DNA from: HGM11788 sp964654945
GTDB taxonomy: Bacteria; Bacillota; Clostridia; Lachnospirales; CAG-274
Reading direction: 5' to 3'
Assembly (NCBI GenBank): GCA_964654945.1
Contig: CAZZLN010000008.1
Span: 1-42,724 of the forward strand
Length of the DNA: 42,724 nt
The translations under genes were made by a program, and so were the position numbers. How positions within the stretch are numbered: the stretch's first letter is position 1; every line of letters begins with the position of its first letter. Positions 34,301 through 42,650 of the stretch are shown here, in pieces. Below the pieces are notes generated by a model. The model was not told where the DNA came from. It saw only the letters and a list, made by a program, of their open reading frames with translations, and did not search any database.

Positions 34301-34880
34301 GTCTGCCCTCCACAACACCATCTGCTTTGAATACTGAAAAAGCCGTCATCAATATAATTTTTATATCAAATAAAAGGCTCATTTTTTTAAAATATTCTCC
34401 GTCATAGGCTGCTTTTATTTCAATAGGCAGTTCATCTCTGCCGTTTACCTGTGCCCAGCCTGTAAGACCGGGAGTAATTGAATTAGAGCCGTTTTTATCC
34501 CTTTCTGCTATTAAATCATATTGATTCCAAAGAGCAGGTCTTGGACCTACAATGCTCATATCTCCAAAGAGGATATTAAACAGCTGAGGCAGCTCATCAA
34601 GACTTGATTTTCTCAAAAATCTTCCTATATTTGTTATATAGCTTTCGGGATTTTCAAGAAGATGGGTAGGAATATCTTTCGGAGTAGAGGTTTTCATTGT
34701 TCTGAATTTGAATATATAAAACTCCCTTTTGTTTTTGCCTATTCTTTTTTGCTTAAAAATAATGTTTCCTCCATCTTCGGATTTTATAATTACAGCCAGA
34801 ATTATAAAAAGCCAGCTGAATATTATTATTGCAAAAAGGCTTAATACAATATCAAAAAATCGTTTAATTTTTTTATACAT
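34260..34880 (-). CDS. Initiating undecaprenyl-phosphate sugar-1-phosphate transferase (PF02397)
   Basis: Encodes 206 residues from the ATG at 34880; GGAGA lies upstream and the start is one base after the previous stop. One membrane segment (about 9-32) precedes the cytoplasmic domain with FKQKRIGKNKREFYIFKFRTMK-like residues (basic KQKRIG, KFRTMK), LDELPQLFNIL, GDMSIVGPRP and PGLTGWAQVNGRD, all PglC/WbaP-type. It loads the first sugar phosphate on the lipid carrier. It sits between the dehydratase that makes its likely donor and the SDR. Confidence 0.93.
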   Translation of the reverse strand: MYKKIKRFFDIVLSLFAIIIFSWLFIILAVIIKSEDGGNIIFKQKRIGKNKREFYIFKFRTMKTSTPKDIPTHLLENPESYITNIGRFLRKSSLDELPQLFNILFGDMSIVGPRPALWNQYDLIAERDKNGSNSITPGLTGWAQVNGRDELPIEIKAAYDGEYFKKMSLLFDIKIILMTAFSVFKADGVVEGRHEDNNNRKNRLHK

Positions 34881-34881
34881 A

Positions 34882-36804
34882 TTAATTCTCTCCATCAGAT
34901 TTGAAATTAGGCAGTATTTCTTTAATAATTGAAGGAACCTTATTTGGATTTTTAAAGGCTGCATCTTTAAGCTTATTAAGCTTTAATTCAAATTCCTCAT
35001 AATTAATAGGAAAAGGTTCAGTAACAAATATCTTATCACCAAAAGCCTTTTTCATATTTTCTTTTTCTTCACTCATTATAAGCTCCTCATAAAGCTTTTC
35101 TCCGGGTCTTAATCCTGTGTATTCAATCTTAATATCTTTATCGGGAATATAACCTGAAAGCTTAATAAGGTTTCTTGCAAGAGTATCAATTTTAACAGGC
35201 TCTCCCATATCCAGCACAAATATTTTTCCGCTTTCTCCAAGAGCAGCTGCCTGAAGAACAAGTCGGCTTGCTTCCGGAATAGTCATAAAAAATCTTGTTA
35301 TATCAGGGTGAGTCACTGTTACAGGACCTCCAGATTTAATTTGTTTTTGAAAAAGAGGAATAACACTTCCGTTGCTGCCAAGAACGTTGCCAAAACGTAC
35401 AGCAACATATTTAGTTTTACTTTTTGAAGCAAAATGTTGAATAATAAGCTCTGTTATTCTTTTTGTTGCTCCCATAATATTTGTTGGATTTACTGCTTTG
35501 TCTGTTGAAAGCAGCACAAATCTGTCGCACTTAAATCTGTCAGCACAGAGAGCCACATTGAGAGTACCGAAAATATTGTTTTTAACTGCCTCACCGGGAA
35601 CATATTCCATAAGGGGAACGTGTTTATGAGCTGCTGCATGGAAAACAACATCAGGTCTGTAATCCTGAAATACTCTTTCAAGACAATTCATATCTCTTAT
35701 ACTGCCTATACGAACTATTATATTAAGCTTATCCCCGTATTTATTCTTTAATTCGTTATATAATTCATAAGCATTATTTTCATAAATATCAAAAATAATA
35801 AGCATTTTAGGATAAAATTTTGAAATTTGACGGCAAAGCTCAGAGCCTATAGAGCCTCCGCCTCCCGTTACAATTACAACTTTATTTTGAATATAGCCTG
35901 AAATGCTGTTTATATCAAGCTGAACTTCATCTCTGAAAAGGAGGTCTGCTATATTTACATCTCTTAACACTTGATAGCCTCCTGATGAAATATCACTCAT
36001 AGGAGGAATCATTTTTAAAGAACAGTTTGTCTGTGTGCAGCAGTCCATAATTCTTTTAATCTGCACATTGTTTGCAGATGGAACTGCAACTACAATTTCA
36101 TCAATTTCATATTCCTTAGCAAGCCTTGGAATATTATCCATATTATGAGTGACCCTTACACCCATTATATTAGTATTGTTTTTAAGTGAGTCATCATCAA
36201 CCACAATTACGGCAGTTCTGTTTTCATATCCTTTTTGATTGGTTATAATGCTTCTTACAACATTGTAGCCTGCATAGCCTGCACCTGCAATAAGCACTCT
36301 CTTAGAGCCGGATTTTTTATCCAGTATACGAGAAAATTGTATAAAAAACTTTTTTATAAAATGATAGCCTGAACGTGAAAGCATAAATAATATTATATCC
36401 AATATCCAAGCTACAAGCAGCATTCTTTTTGGCAGAGGATATTCCACTGTTTTTGATATAAAATATTTATCAGCTAAAAAAAGCCATAAAAATATAATTG
36501 TATCAGCTATTACAATTTTGTATACATCATCAATTACGGCATATTTCCAAAGATTAGAATAAAACTTAAACAAGCCGTATACAATTACACAAACAGGAGT
36601 AGTAAAAAGACTTGCATAAATAAACCATTGCCATACGATTTCGTTGATATTAACTGCCGAATTTCCCGGAAGTCCCGGGATAGTACCGCCATACCAAAGG
36701 CATATAGCTGCAATTATGGAAAAATTTATACATATTATATCAAGCATTAAATAGAGAAATAATTTTTTCTTATTATCTCCTGCCATAGCTGATAAATTCA
36801 TCAT
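34882..36804 (-). CDS. Membrane UDP-sugar 4,6-dehydratase (PglF/WbpM/CapD family)
   Basis: Encodes 640 residues. Four N-terminal membrane helices (about 15-140) precede a first Rossmann-like domain with LIAGAGYAGYNVV (171-183) and a second with VTGGGGSIGSE (312-322). The active site shows STDKAVNP (Asp435, Lys436) and MGATKR, with Met444 where classical SDRs have Tyr, as in PglF/WbpM. These enzymes turn UDP-GlcNAc into UDP-4-keto-6-deoxy-GlcNAc. It is translated 9 bases after the ligase-like gene and one base before the sugar transferase. Confidence 0.92.
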   Translation of the reverse strand: MMNLSAMAGDNKKKLFLYLMLDIICINFSIIAAICLWYGGTIPGLPGNSAVNINEIVWQWFIYASLFTTPVCVIVYGLFKFYSNLWKYAVIDDVYKIVIADTIIFLWLFLADKYFISKTVEYPLPKRMLLVAWILDIILFMLSRSGYHFIKKFFIQFSRILDKKSGSKRVLIAGAGYAGYNVVRSIITNQKGYENRTAVIVVDDDSLKNNTNIMGVRVTHNMDNIPRLAKEYEIDEIVVAVPSANNVQIKRIMDCCTQTNCSLKMIPPMSDISSGGYQVLRDVNIADLLFRDEVQLDINSISGYIQNKVVIVTGGGGSIGSELCRQISKFYPKMLIIFDIYENNAYELYNELKNKYGDKLNIIVRIGSIRDMNCLERVFQDYRPDVVFHAAAHKHVPLMEYVPGEAVKNNIFGTLNVALCADRFKCDRFVLLSTDKAVNPTNIMGATKRITELIIQHFASKSKTKYVAVRFGNVLGSNGSVIPLFQKQIKSGGPVTVTHPDITRFFMTIPEASRLVLQAAALGESGKIFVLDMGEPVKIDTLARNLIKLSGYIPDKDIKIEYTGLRPGEKLYEELIMSEEKENMKKAFGDKIFVTEPFPINYEEFELKLNKLKDAAFKNPNKVPSIIKEILPNFKSDGEN

Positions 36805-36813
36805 AATAATTCC

Positions 36814-38694
36814 TCACTGTTTTATCTTTTTTCTCATTTTTTCAATCTGACGTTCTTCTTTGGTTAAAATTTTTTTGCCAATCATATTTACACCAAATCC
36901 CATACCAATAAGCACCCAGAAAACAGGAGCAACCGATACAACACTGTCTGTTGTAAGACCTGCTGCAAGATAAGCTGTCACACCTGCAAGTATACCCAGC
37001 TTTAATGCTGTTATAAAATTGTTATTACTGTTAAATATGGATTTTATAGTCTGTCCTGCATATAGTGCAAAAAGCGCAAGCATAACAAAAAGTGAAAGCA
37101 CGCCTGTATTTATGCCAAATTGTAAATACATATTATGAGGCTTGTCAATAATAACATAAGGGTCATTAAGATATATAAGCTTGCTCTTAACATCATACTG
37201 AGGAAATTCAAATTCAAAGCAATCAGGACCTGAGCCTATAATAATGTTATTAAAAAGCAGAGGTATACTTCTTGACCATATATAACCTCTGTTTGAACCA
37301 AGTCTTTCAATGCCCTTAAAGCCATAGCTTGAAACTTCTTCATTAAGGTCAACAGGGGTAAAAAATTTGTCAAGGAACTTTAATTCTCCGTCAATATCAC
37401 CGAACATAAAATATTTCTCGTTTCCCTTTGAATCTGTTGAAATAAGTGTTAAGTGATATAAATTGCTGCTGTCTTCATATAAATATAAATCCCAGCTCAT
37501 ATCTTCATCATTATAGTGCTTTACGATGCCGCCATATTCAGATGCAGAATTTGTGCTTGCAGGTGTCATTTCTGTATTATCGTGTAAAAGTACGGTGTTT
37601 TCTTTATCAGAAACAATTGTATAAACACCGTTTGATGTTATTACATTACCATTATTACCATTAATATTTACATCTTTATAGAAATTATTTGAATAATTAA
37701 GAGCTTCCCTTGATGAAACAGCATTTGCTATAATTCTTATTTTCTGTGCAGTTTCTGCATCAGAATTTATAAACATAGTTCCGGCAATTATTATTGCTAT
37801 AAGTGAAACAACTGACACAATTGCAGCAGCCTTGCTTTTTTTCTTAAATATAAAATAGCATACAGCAATTATAACTGAAAATCCCACACCGCAAACAAGA
37901 CCTAAAAAGCCGCCTACAGAGCTTGTACCCGCTGTAGAAATAAGACAAAGTACTGCAATGACAATTGAAGCATATTTAAGCTTGCTTTTAACAGGCAGAA
38001 ATATTGATAATATTACAAAAAGCGATGACATCATACCAAAATATATTCCCGCACAGTTTGGATTATAGAGTGTTGCAAATACTGACTCATATTTAATTTG
38101 TAACAAAGTGCCCTTGTAGCTGCTGCCCATTACAAGCTTGCTTACAAATTCAGTGTTAAATACAGGCACCTTCATAAACTGCAAAAGACCTATAATACCA
38201 AGCAAAAAACCTGAAAGAAGAAAACCGCTTATAAGAAGCTTTGCTCTTTTTTCAGTGGTTGCATATGCCGATGCTGCTATAAAAAATATTATATAGCATA
38301 TCCATATAAATAAACCCTCGTATCTTTCTGTTGCACCTAAAAATGCAACGCTTTTATAGCTTGAAAATACAGCTGATAAAATTGCAAGCACAATATATGC
38401 TCCGGCAAGAACAACATAAGGTGCTTTTATATCAAGCTTTAATCCGTCATTGCTGAATATATCAAAAATAAGAAACAGTGCAGTCACAACAGCCATACAC
38501 ATAAGCAGAACTGATTTAGTATTTGAAAATATATCATTATAGCCGGTGCCTGTTCTTATGGCGTTGATTTCATCACTTCTTATAGCAACTAAAGTGTATT
38601 TACATACTAATGGGATTATTGCTATAACTATAGTAAGGAATAATCCTATTAATATATCTGAAGATGTAAATTTTTTATTTTTAAAATTTGACAT
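36814..38694 (-). CDS. O-antigen ligase/polymerase-like membrane protein (Wzy_C)
   Basis: Encodes 626 residues from the ATG at 38694 (GAGAGG upstream). About 12 membrane helices flank a large extracellular loop (about 330-490) of mixed strand character. GSGPDCFE and PHNMYLQFGINTG near residues 500-540 are the Wzy_C signature with the catalytic His. Family members transfer undecaprenyl-linked glycans to lipids, proteins or growing chains; here polymerase, ligase or protein O-glycosyltransferase roles are all possible. First gene of the glycan operon. Confidence 0.88.
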   Translation of the reverse strand: MSNFKNKKFTSSDILIGLFLTIVIAIIPLVCKYTLVAIRSDEINAIRTGTGYNDIFSNTKSVLLMCMAVVTALFLIFDIFSNDGLKLDIKAPYVVLAGAYIVLAILSAVFSSYKSVAFLGATERYEGLFIWICYIIFFIAASAYATTEKRAKLLISGFLLSGFLLGIIGLLQFMKVPVFNTEFVSKLVMGSSYKGTLLQIKYESVFATLYNPNCAGIYFGMMSSLFVILSIFLPVKSKLKYASIVIAVLCLISTAGTSSVGGFLGLVCGVGFSVIIAVCYFIFKKKSKAAAIVSVVSLIAIIIAGTMFINSDAETAQKIRIIANAVSSREALNYSNNFYKDVNINGNNGNVITSNGVYTIVSDKENTVLLHDNTEMTPASTNSASEYGGIVKHYNDEDMSWDLYLYEDSSNLYHLTLISTDSKGNEKYFMFGDIDGELKFLDKFFTPVDLNEEVSSYGFKGIERLGSNRGYIWSRSIPLLFNNIIIGSGPDCFEFEFPQYDVKSKLIYLNDPYVIIDKPHNMYLQFGINTGVLSLFVMLALFALYAGQTIKSIFNSNNNFITALKLGILAGVTAYLAAGLTTDSVVSVAPVFWVLIGMGFGVNMIGKKILTKEERQIEKMRKKIKQ

Positions 38695-38738
38695 TATATG
38701 CACCTCTCTTTGTTATATCTGTAAAATTCATTGTTTTC

Positions 38739-38767
38739 ATTATACCATACAACTGTTTAAAATACAA
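38739..38767 (-). promoter_or_regulatory. Promoter of the glycan operon
   Basis: On the minus strand TTGTAT (38767-38762), a 17-bp spacer and TATAAT (38744-38739). Confidence 0.75.
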
Positions 38768-38802
38768 CAAGAAAAGGCACTGTTTACTATTGCTTAGAGC
38801 TA

Positions 38803-39921
38803 TCAAAACTTATCAAGCCAGCTTCCATACCATTGATGGCCGCCGTCACAAACATTCATCTGAACTTCCTTATCAAAAAGTCTGAAACATTTATTTGCTA
38901 TTTCAATCTGTTCATAAACACCATCAAGGCCTCTGTCACCGTTAAGACTATCCTTGTCGCCTGTTTCAAAATATATTTCCTTATCAGCAGCAAGGGCAGC
39001 AATATCCCCCATATCTACATATTTCCACATATTAGGAATAAAGTTACAGCCACAGCGGTTATTGTAAATAAGAGTGTCAGCATAGCTGTGGAGAAAACCG
39101 CTTACAACGGTTTTGTCAATTTTACTGCTCATTACTGCAAGCCATAATGCACTCTGACCGCCTCCTGAAAAGCCTATACAGTCTATTTCACTGTAATTAA
39201 GAGTTGAAATATAGTCTGTAAGAAGCATATTTTCAAAAAGTATAATTCCCTGCAAACTGTAGCCAAGACTTGTCAGAGCATTGTTAATATCGTTACATTC
39301 AGCGGTTGTGTCCTTATATATTCCAAGAGTTCTTTCTCCGGCACCTAAAAGGTCGGGAACATAAACAGTATATCCTTTTTCTGCCATATCAAGAGCATAA
39401 GAATAGTGATATTTGTTTTCAACATTGTTTTTGTATGCTTCGGTTTCGTTTCCCACAAGTCCTTCTTTGCCGTCGCTTCCATGACCATGTATAGCAATAA
39501 CTGCTTTTCCGTTTGGGTGAACAGGACTTAATACATAATATGGCATATATAAATTTGATGTTGTGTTTATTTCATATTTATATCTTGTGTAGCCGTTACA
39601 TACCTTTTGTTCAAGAAGCTTAGGCTCTGAATTTGCCTTTGTAAGGTCAGTAATTCCCATAACACTTTTAAGCTTTTCCTTTGTGGAGCTTTGCCAAATC
39701 TCATATTCATCAACAGTATTCCCCTTAAATCTCAGCTCAGGCTCATCAGGCATATTTTCTTTTATAAAATCAAAGCTGTTTCTCTGAGAATTAACAATTC
39801 TGCCCTGGCTGTCGGTTTTAACTTCACCGTCATCAGCATATATCTGCACAAACGGCATTGAAACAAGTGTGACTGATGCGGCGAGAATACCGCACATAAA
39901 TCTTGATAAATTTTTATTCAT
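38803..39921 (-). CDS. Secreted alpha/beta hydrolase (esterase-like)
   Basis: Encodes 372 residues from the ATG at 39921 (weak AAGATGGTG site). A signal peptide is clear: MNKNLSR, hydrophobic core, cleavage near YADD (about residue 30). The alpha/beta-hydrolase core has AIHGHG (oxyanion region), GFSGGGQS with nucleophile Ser252, GDKDS (acid candidates Asp322/324) and DGGHQW with His362. It resembles the dienelactone-hydrolase/Abhydrolase_7 group. Deacetylation of plant polysaccharide would suit the pectate lyase at the other end, but the substrate is not shown and no dockerin is present. It has its own promoter. Confidence 0.82.
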   Translation of the reverse strand: MNKNLSRFMCGILAASVTLVSMPFVQIYADDGEVKTDSQGRIVNSQRNSFDFIKENMPDEPELRFKGNTVDEYEIWQSSTKEKLKSVMGITDLTKANSEPKLLEQKVCNGYTRYKYEINTTSNLYMPYYVLSPVHPNGKAVIAIHGHGSDGKEGLVGNETEAYKNNVENKYHYSYALDMAEKGYTVYVPDLLGAGERTLGIYKDTTAECNDINNALTSLGYSLQGIILFENMLLTDYISTLNYSEIDCIGFSGGGQSALWLAVMSSKIDKTVVSGFLHSYADTLIYNNRCGCNFIPNMWKYVDMGDIAALAADKEIYFETGDKDSLNGDRGLDGVYEQIEIANKCFRLFDKEVQMNVCDGGHQWYGSWLDKF

Positions 39922-39956
39922 AAAAACACCATCTTTCATAATTTATTTATAATTTA

Positions 39957-39984
39957 ATTATATATCTTTAAAAAAAATTGTCAA
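39957..39984 (-). promoter_or_regulatory. Promoter of the secreted hydrolase gene
   Basis: On the minus strand TTGACA (39984-39979), a 16-bp spacer and TATAAT (39962-39957). Confidence 0.72.
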
Positions 39985-40001
39985 TAAATATACTCTTTAT
40001 C

Positions 40002-40030
40002 TTGATAAAATATTTGTATTTTGTTATTAT
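40002..40030 (+). promoter_or_regulatory. Promoter of the ATP-grasp/DMT operon
   Basis: TTGATA (40002-40007), a 17-bp spacer and TATTAT (40025-40030). It is divergent from the hydrolase promoter, with 17 bases between the two -35 boxes, so one regulator could affect both. Confidence 0.75.
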
Positions 40031-40052
40031 GTATTTTATTGAGGTGAATGCT

Positions 40053-40892
40053 ATGAAAGGGTATCTTGTTGTAAACGGTTTTTTAAACAATTCAAAATTT
40101 AATGAAATATATAGCCGGTTTGAAAAGGCTTTTAATGACAGAGGACATACATTAAGAGTTTATTCAAATACTGAAATTTTAAACGGAAATTTAAAATTAA
40201 AGCCTGATTTTGTGCTTTTCTGGGATAAGGATATTATACTTGCAAAACAGCTTGAAGCACAGGGGATAAGGCTTTTTAACAGTGCAAATTCAATAGAAAT
40301 TTGTGATAATAAAGCTCTTACATATTTGCATCTTAAAGACAAGATAGCTATGCCAAAAACAGTTGTAGCACCAATGACCTACAGAAATATAGGATATTGT
40401 AAATTTGATTTTATAGATAATATTGATATTGATTATCCTATTGTTATAAAAGAATGCTGCGGTTCTTTTGGTCAGCAGGTTTATCTGGCAAACACAAAAG
40501 CTGATGTTTTAAATATTCTCAAAAACACAAATGAGCCTGTTATATTTCAGGAATTTATAAAAGAAAGCTGCGGAAAAGATATTAGAATAAATATGGTTGG
40601 TGATTGTGCCGTTGCATCTATGATGAGATATAATGATAAGGATTTCAGAGCTAATATTACAAACGGCGGTTCAATGAAAAAATATGAGCCGACTGCTGAG
40701 GAAATAAATATGGCTAAACGGGTATGCCGGGAGCTAAAGCTTGATTTTGGCGGTGTGGATATTCTTTTTGGAAAAAACGGACCTGTGTTTTGTGAGGTAA
40801 ACTCAAATGCTCATTTTAAAAATATATTTGACTGCACAGGTATAAATGTAGCCGATAAAATAGCGGAGTATATAGAAAAATGTATGGAATAA
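40053..40892 (+). CDS. RimK-like ATP-grasp ligase (first of a tandem pair)
   Basis: Encodes 279 residues from the ATG at 40053, with GAGGTG 7 bases upstream; the longer frame from 39978 would cover the promoter. The N-terminal pre-ATP-grasp domain (1-95) is followed by the ATP-binding Lys133 (VIKECCGSFG), the hinge QEFIKES (166-172), KDIRINMVGD and the metal-binding set Asp236, Glu248 and Asn250 in FCEVNSNAHF. This is a complete RimK/LysX-type active site, which joins a carboxylate (as acyl phosphate) to an amine. Substrates unknown. It overlaps the second ligase gene by 13 bases. Confidence 0.87.
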   Translation: MKGYLVVNGFLNNSKFNEIYSRFEKAFNDRGHTLRVYSNTEILNGNLKLKPDFVLFWDKDIILAKQLEAQGIRLFNSANSIEICDNKALTYLHLKDKIAMPKTVVAPMTYRNIGYCKFDFIDNIDIDYPIVIKECCGSFGQQVYLANTKADVLNILKNTNEPVIFQEFIKESCGKDIRINMVGDCAVASMMRYNDKDFRANITNGGSMKKYEPTAEEINMAKRVCRELKLDFGGVDILFGKNGPVFCEVNSNAHFKNIFDCTGINVADKIAEYIEKCME

Positions 40893-41674
40893 TTGTTTAC
40901 AGCAAAGAAGATGCTTTTAGAAATGAAAGCTATATAAAATGGTATATTGATGAATTTGAAAAAAGAAAAATAAAACTCGAGCTTGTATATGACAGTGATA
41001 TTGATTATAATAATCATCCCGATTTTGCCATAGTCAGAACAATTAATCCTAAGCTTACAAAAAAAATTGAGCAAATGGGAGTAAGATGTTTTAATAATTA
41101 TAAAGTATCATATATTACAAATGATAAGGCTTTGTGCTATAAGTATGTAAGCAATAAGGGTATTGAAATTATGCAGACTTATTACAATATTGATGATGTT
41201 AATAATTTTCCTGTTGTCATTAAGCCAAAAAACAGCCATGGAGGCGACAGGGTGATTATGTGTGCCACGAGAGATGAGCTTTTATCCAAGCTTTATCTTT
41301 ATGAAAATAATAATTATGTTGTGCAGTCTGCTGCATCTGATGCCGGAAAAGATGTTAGGGTTTATGTTATTGGAAAAAAAATAATAATTGCTATGCTTAG
41401 ACAATCTGATAATGATTTCAGAAGTAATTTTTGCCTTGGTGGAAGAGCGCAGGTATATAATTTAAGTGATGATGAAATTAAAATTATAAATAATATAATA
41501 AATATTTTTGATTTTGATTTTGTCGGAATAGATTTTGTATTTAACAACGGAAAAATTGTGTTTAATGAAATTGAAGATGTTGTAGGAAGCAGAATGATTT
41601 ATACTTATACCGATATAGATATTGTTAAATTGTATGCAGATTATATAACAGATGAGCTAAAGGAGAAAAAATAA
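40880..41674 (+). CDS. Second ATP-grasp ligase, with altered metal site
   Basis: Encodes 264 residues. Same architecture as its neighbour but distant in sequence: pre-ATP-grasp domain (1-85), Lys115 (VVIKPKNSHGG), KDVRVYVIG, DFRSNFCLGG and FVGIDFVFNNGKIVFNEIED. Asp218 and Glu230 are in place, but the usual Asn of the E-x-N metal pair is Glu232. It may bind metal differently or act on another substrate. Translation is coupled at both ends (13-base overlap upstream, TAATG downstream), so the two ligases and the exporter are made together. Confidence 0.82.
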   Translation: MYGIIVYSKEDAFRNESYIKWYIDEFEKRKIKLELVYDSDIDYNNHPDFAIVRTINPKLTKKIEQMGVRCFNNYKVSYITNDKALCYKYVSNKGIEIMQTYYNIDDVNNFPVVIKPKNSHGGDRVIMCATRDELLSKLYLYENNNYVVQSAASDAGKDVRVYVIGKKIIIAMLRQSDNDFRSNFCLGGRAQVYNLSDDEIKIINNIINIFDFDFVGIDFVFNNGKIVFNEIEDVVGSRMIYTYTDIDIVKLYADYITDELKEKK

Positions 41675-42615
41675 TGAAAAATAATTTTTTTACAAAACCT
41701 TTAAATATACTTATACTTGCCGCAATTGCAACAGCCTTATGGGGAAGTGCAATACCTGTTATAAAGCTTGGCTATGAAGCCTTTGGAATTACTGAAAGCA
41801 CAGTGGAGGTAAAGCTTCTTTTTGCAGGTATAAGATTTTTAATGGCAGGTGTATTTGTAATAGTTTATCACAGCATAATAAACAGAGGCTTTGAACTGCC
41901 GAGAAAAGATGAATATAAAAAAATAGTGCTTCTTGGTTTTGTGCAGACCACTGTTGAATACATATTTTTTTATTTGTCCCTTTTGCATCTTTCAGGTGTA
42001 AAAGGCTCAATTTTAAACAGCATAGGTAACTTTTTTGCAGTTATACTTGCTCATTTTGCCTTTACAAATGATAAAATAAATGTTAAAAAATTTGCAGGCT
42101 GTATTCTTGGCTTTGGCGGCGTTGTAGTCTGTTGCTTTGAAAATGGTCTTGATTTTTCTTTTACTTTTAAAGGTGACGGCTTTATCCTTATAGCTGCATT
42201 TTGTTTTGCTTTAGGCTCGGTTATAACAAAATTTGTTACACAAAATTCAAATTCAGTTAAAATAACAGGCTGGCAGCTTGCGTTCGGAGGGCTTGTGCTT
42301 GTTTTAATAGGACTCATATTTGGCGGAAGATTGACTGTTCCAAGCCTCTATGCTCTTGCCATACTTGTTTATCTTGCACTTTTGTCATCTGTTGCATTTT
42401 CAGTGTGGGCACTGCTTCTAAAATATAATCCTGTTGGTAAAATTTCAGTTTACTGCTTTTTAAATCCTGTTTTTGGCGTTATATTTTCGGGTATACTTCT
42501 TGGTGAAAATATATTTAATTTAAGAAGTATAATTGCTCTTGTTATGGTTAGCTTGGGTATTTATATTGTTAATCGAATGGGAGATTGTACTCCCACCTCT
42601 ATAAGTGGTGAGTAA
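41674..42615 (+). CDS. EamA/DMT-family transporter
   Basis: Encodes 313 residues with about ten membrane helices in two EamA repeats; LWGSAIPVIKLGYEAFGI opens the first, and LNPVFGVIFSGILLGE lies in the second. DMT members often export amino acids or related metabolites. Start overlaps the upstream stop (TAATG). The last 12 codons (MGDCTPTSISGE) are encoded by the inverted repeat beginning at 42579, so the native C-terminus has probably been replaced by repeat sequence. Export of the product of the two ligases is the natural inference. Confidence 0.87.
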   Translation: MKNNFFTKPLNILILAAIATALWGSAIPVIKLGYEAFGITESTVEVKLLFAGIRFLMAGVFVIVYHSIINRGFELPRKDEYKKIVLLGFVQTTVEYIFFYLSLLHLSGVKGSILNSIGNFFAVILAHFAFTNDKINVKKFAGCILGFGGVVVCCFENGLDFSFTFKGDGFILIAAFCFALGSVITKFVTQNSNSVKITGWQLAFGGLVLVLIGLIFGGRLTVPSLYALAILVYLALLSSVAFSVWALLLKYNPVGKISVYCFLNPVFGVIFSGILLGENIFNLRSIIALVMVSLGIYIVNRMGDCTPTSISGE

Positions 42616-42650
42616 AGCAAACTTTTAAATCGGTGGGAGTACAATCTCCC
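42579..42650. repeat. Perfect 19-bp inverted repeat at the end of the DMT gene
   Basis: GGGAGATTGTACTCCCACC (42579-42597) is the exact reverse complement of 42632-42650, with 34 bases between. Each arm itself holds GGGAG/CTCCC, and the spacer begins with an additional CCAC/GTGG stem. There is no T-run, so it is not an ordinary terminator. It may be the end of an insertion sequence or a miniature element. Confidence 0.8.

Noticed and set aside
42579..42650. Terminator of the DMT gene
   Set aside because: The stem is strong but lacks a T-run and lies partly in the coding region with nested stems, so a repeat or mobile-element end fits better.
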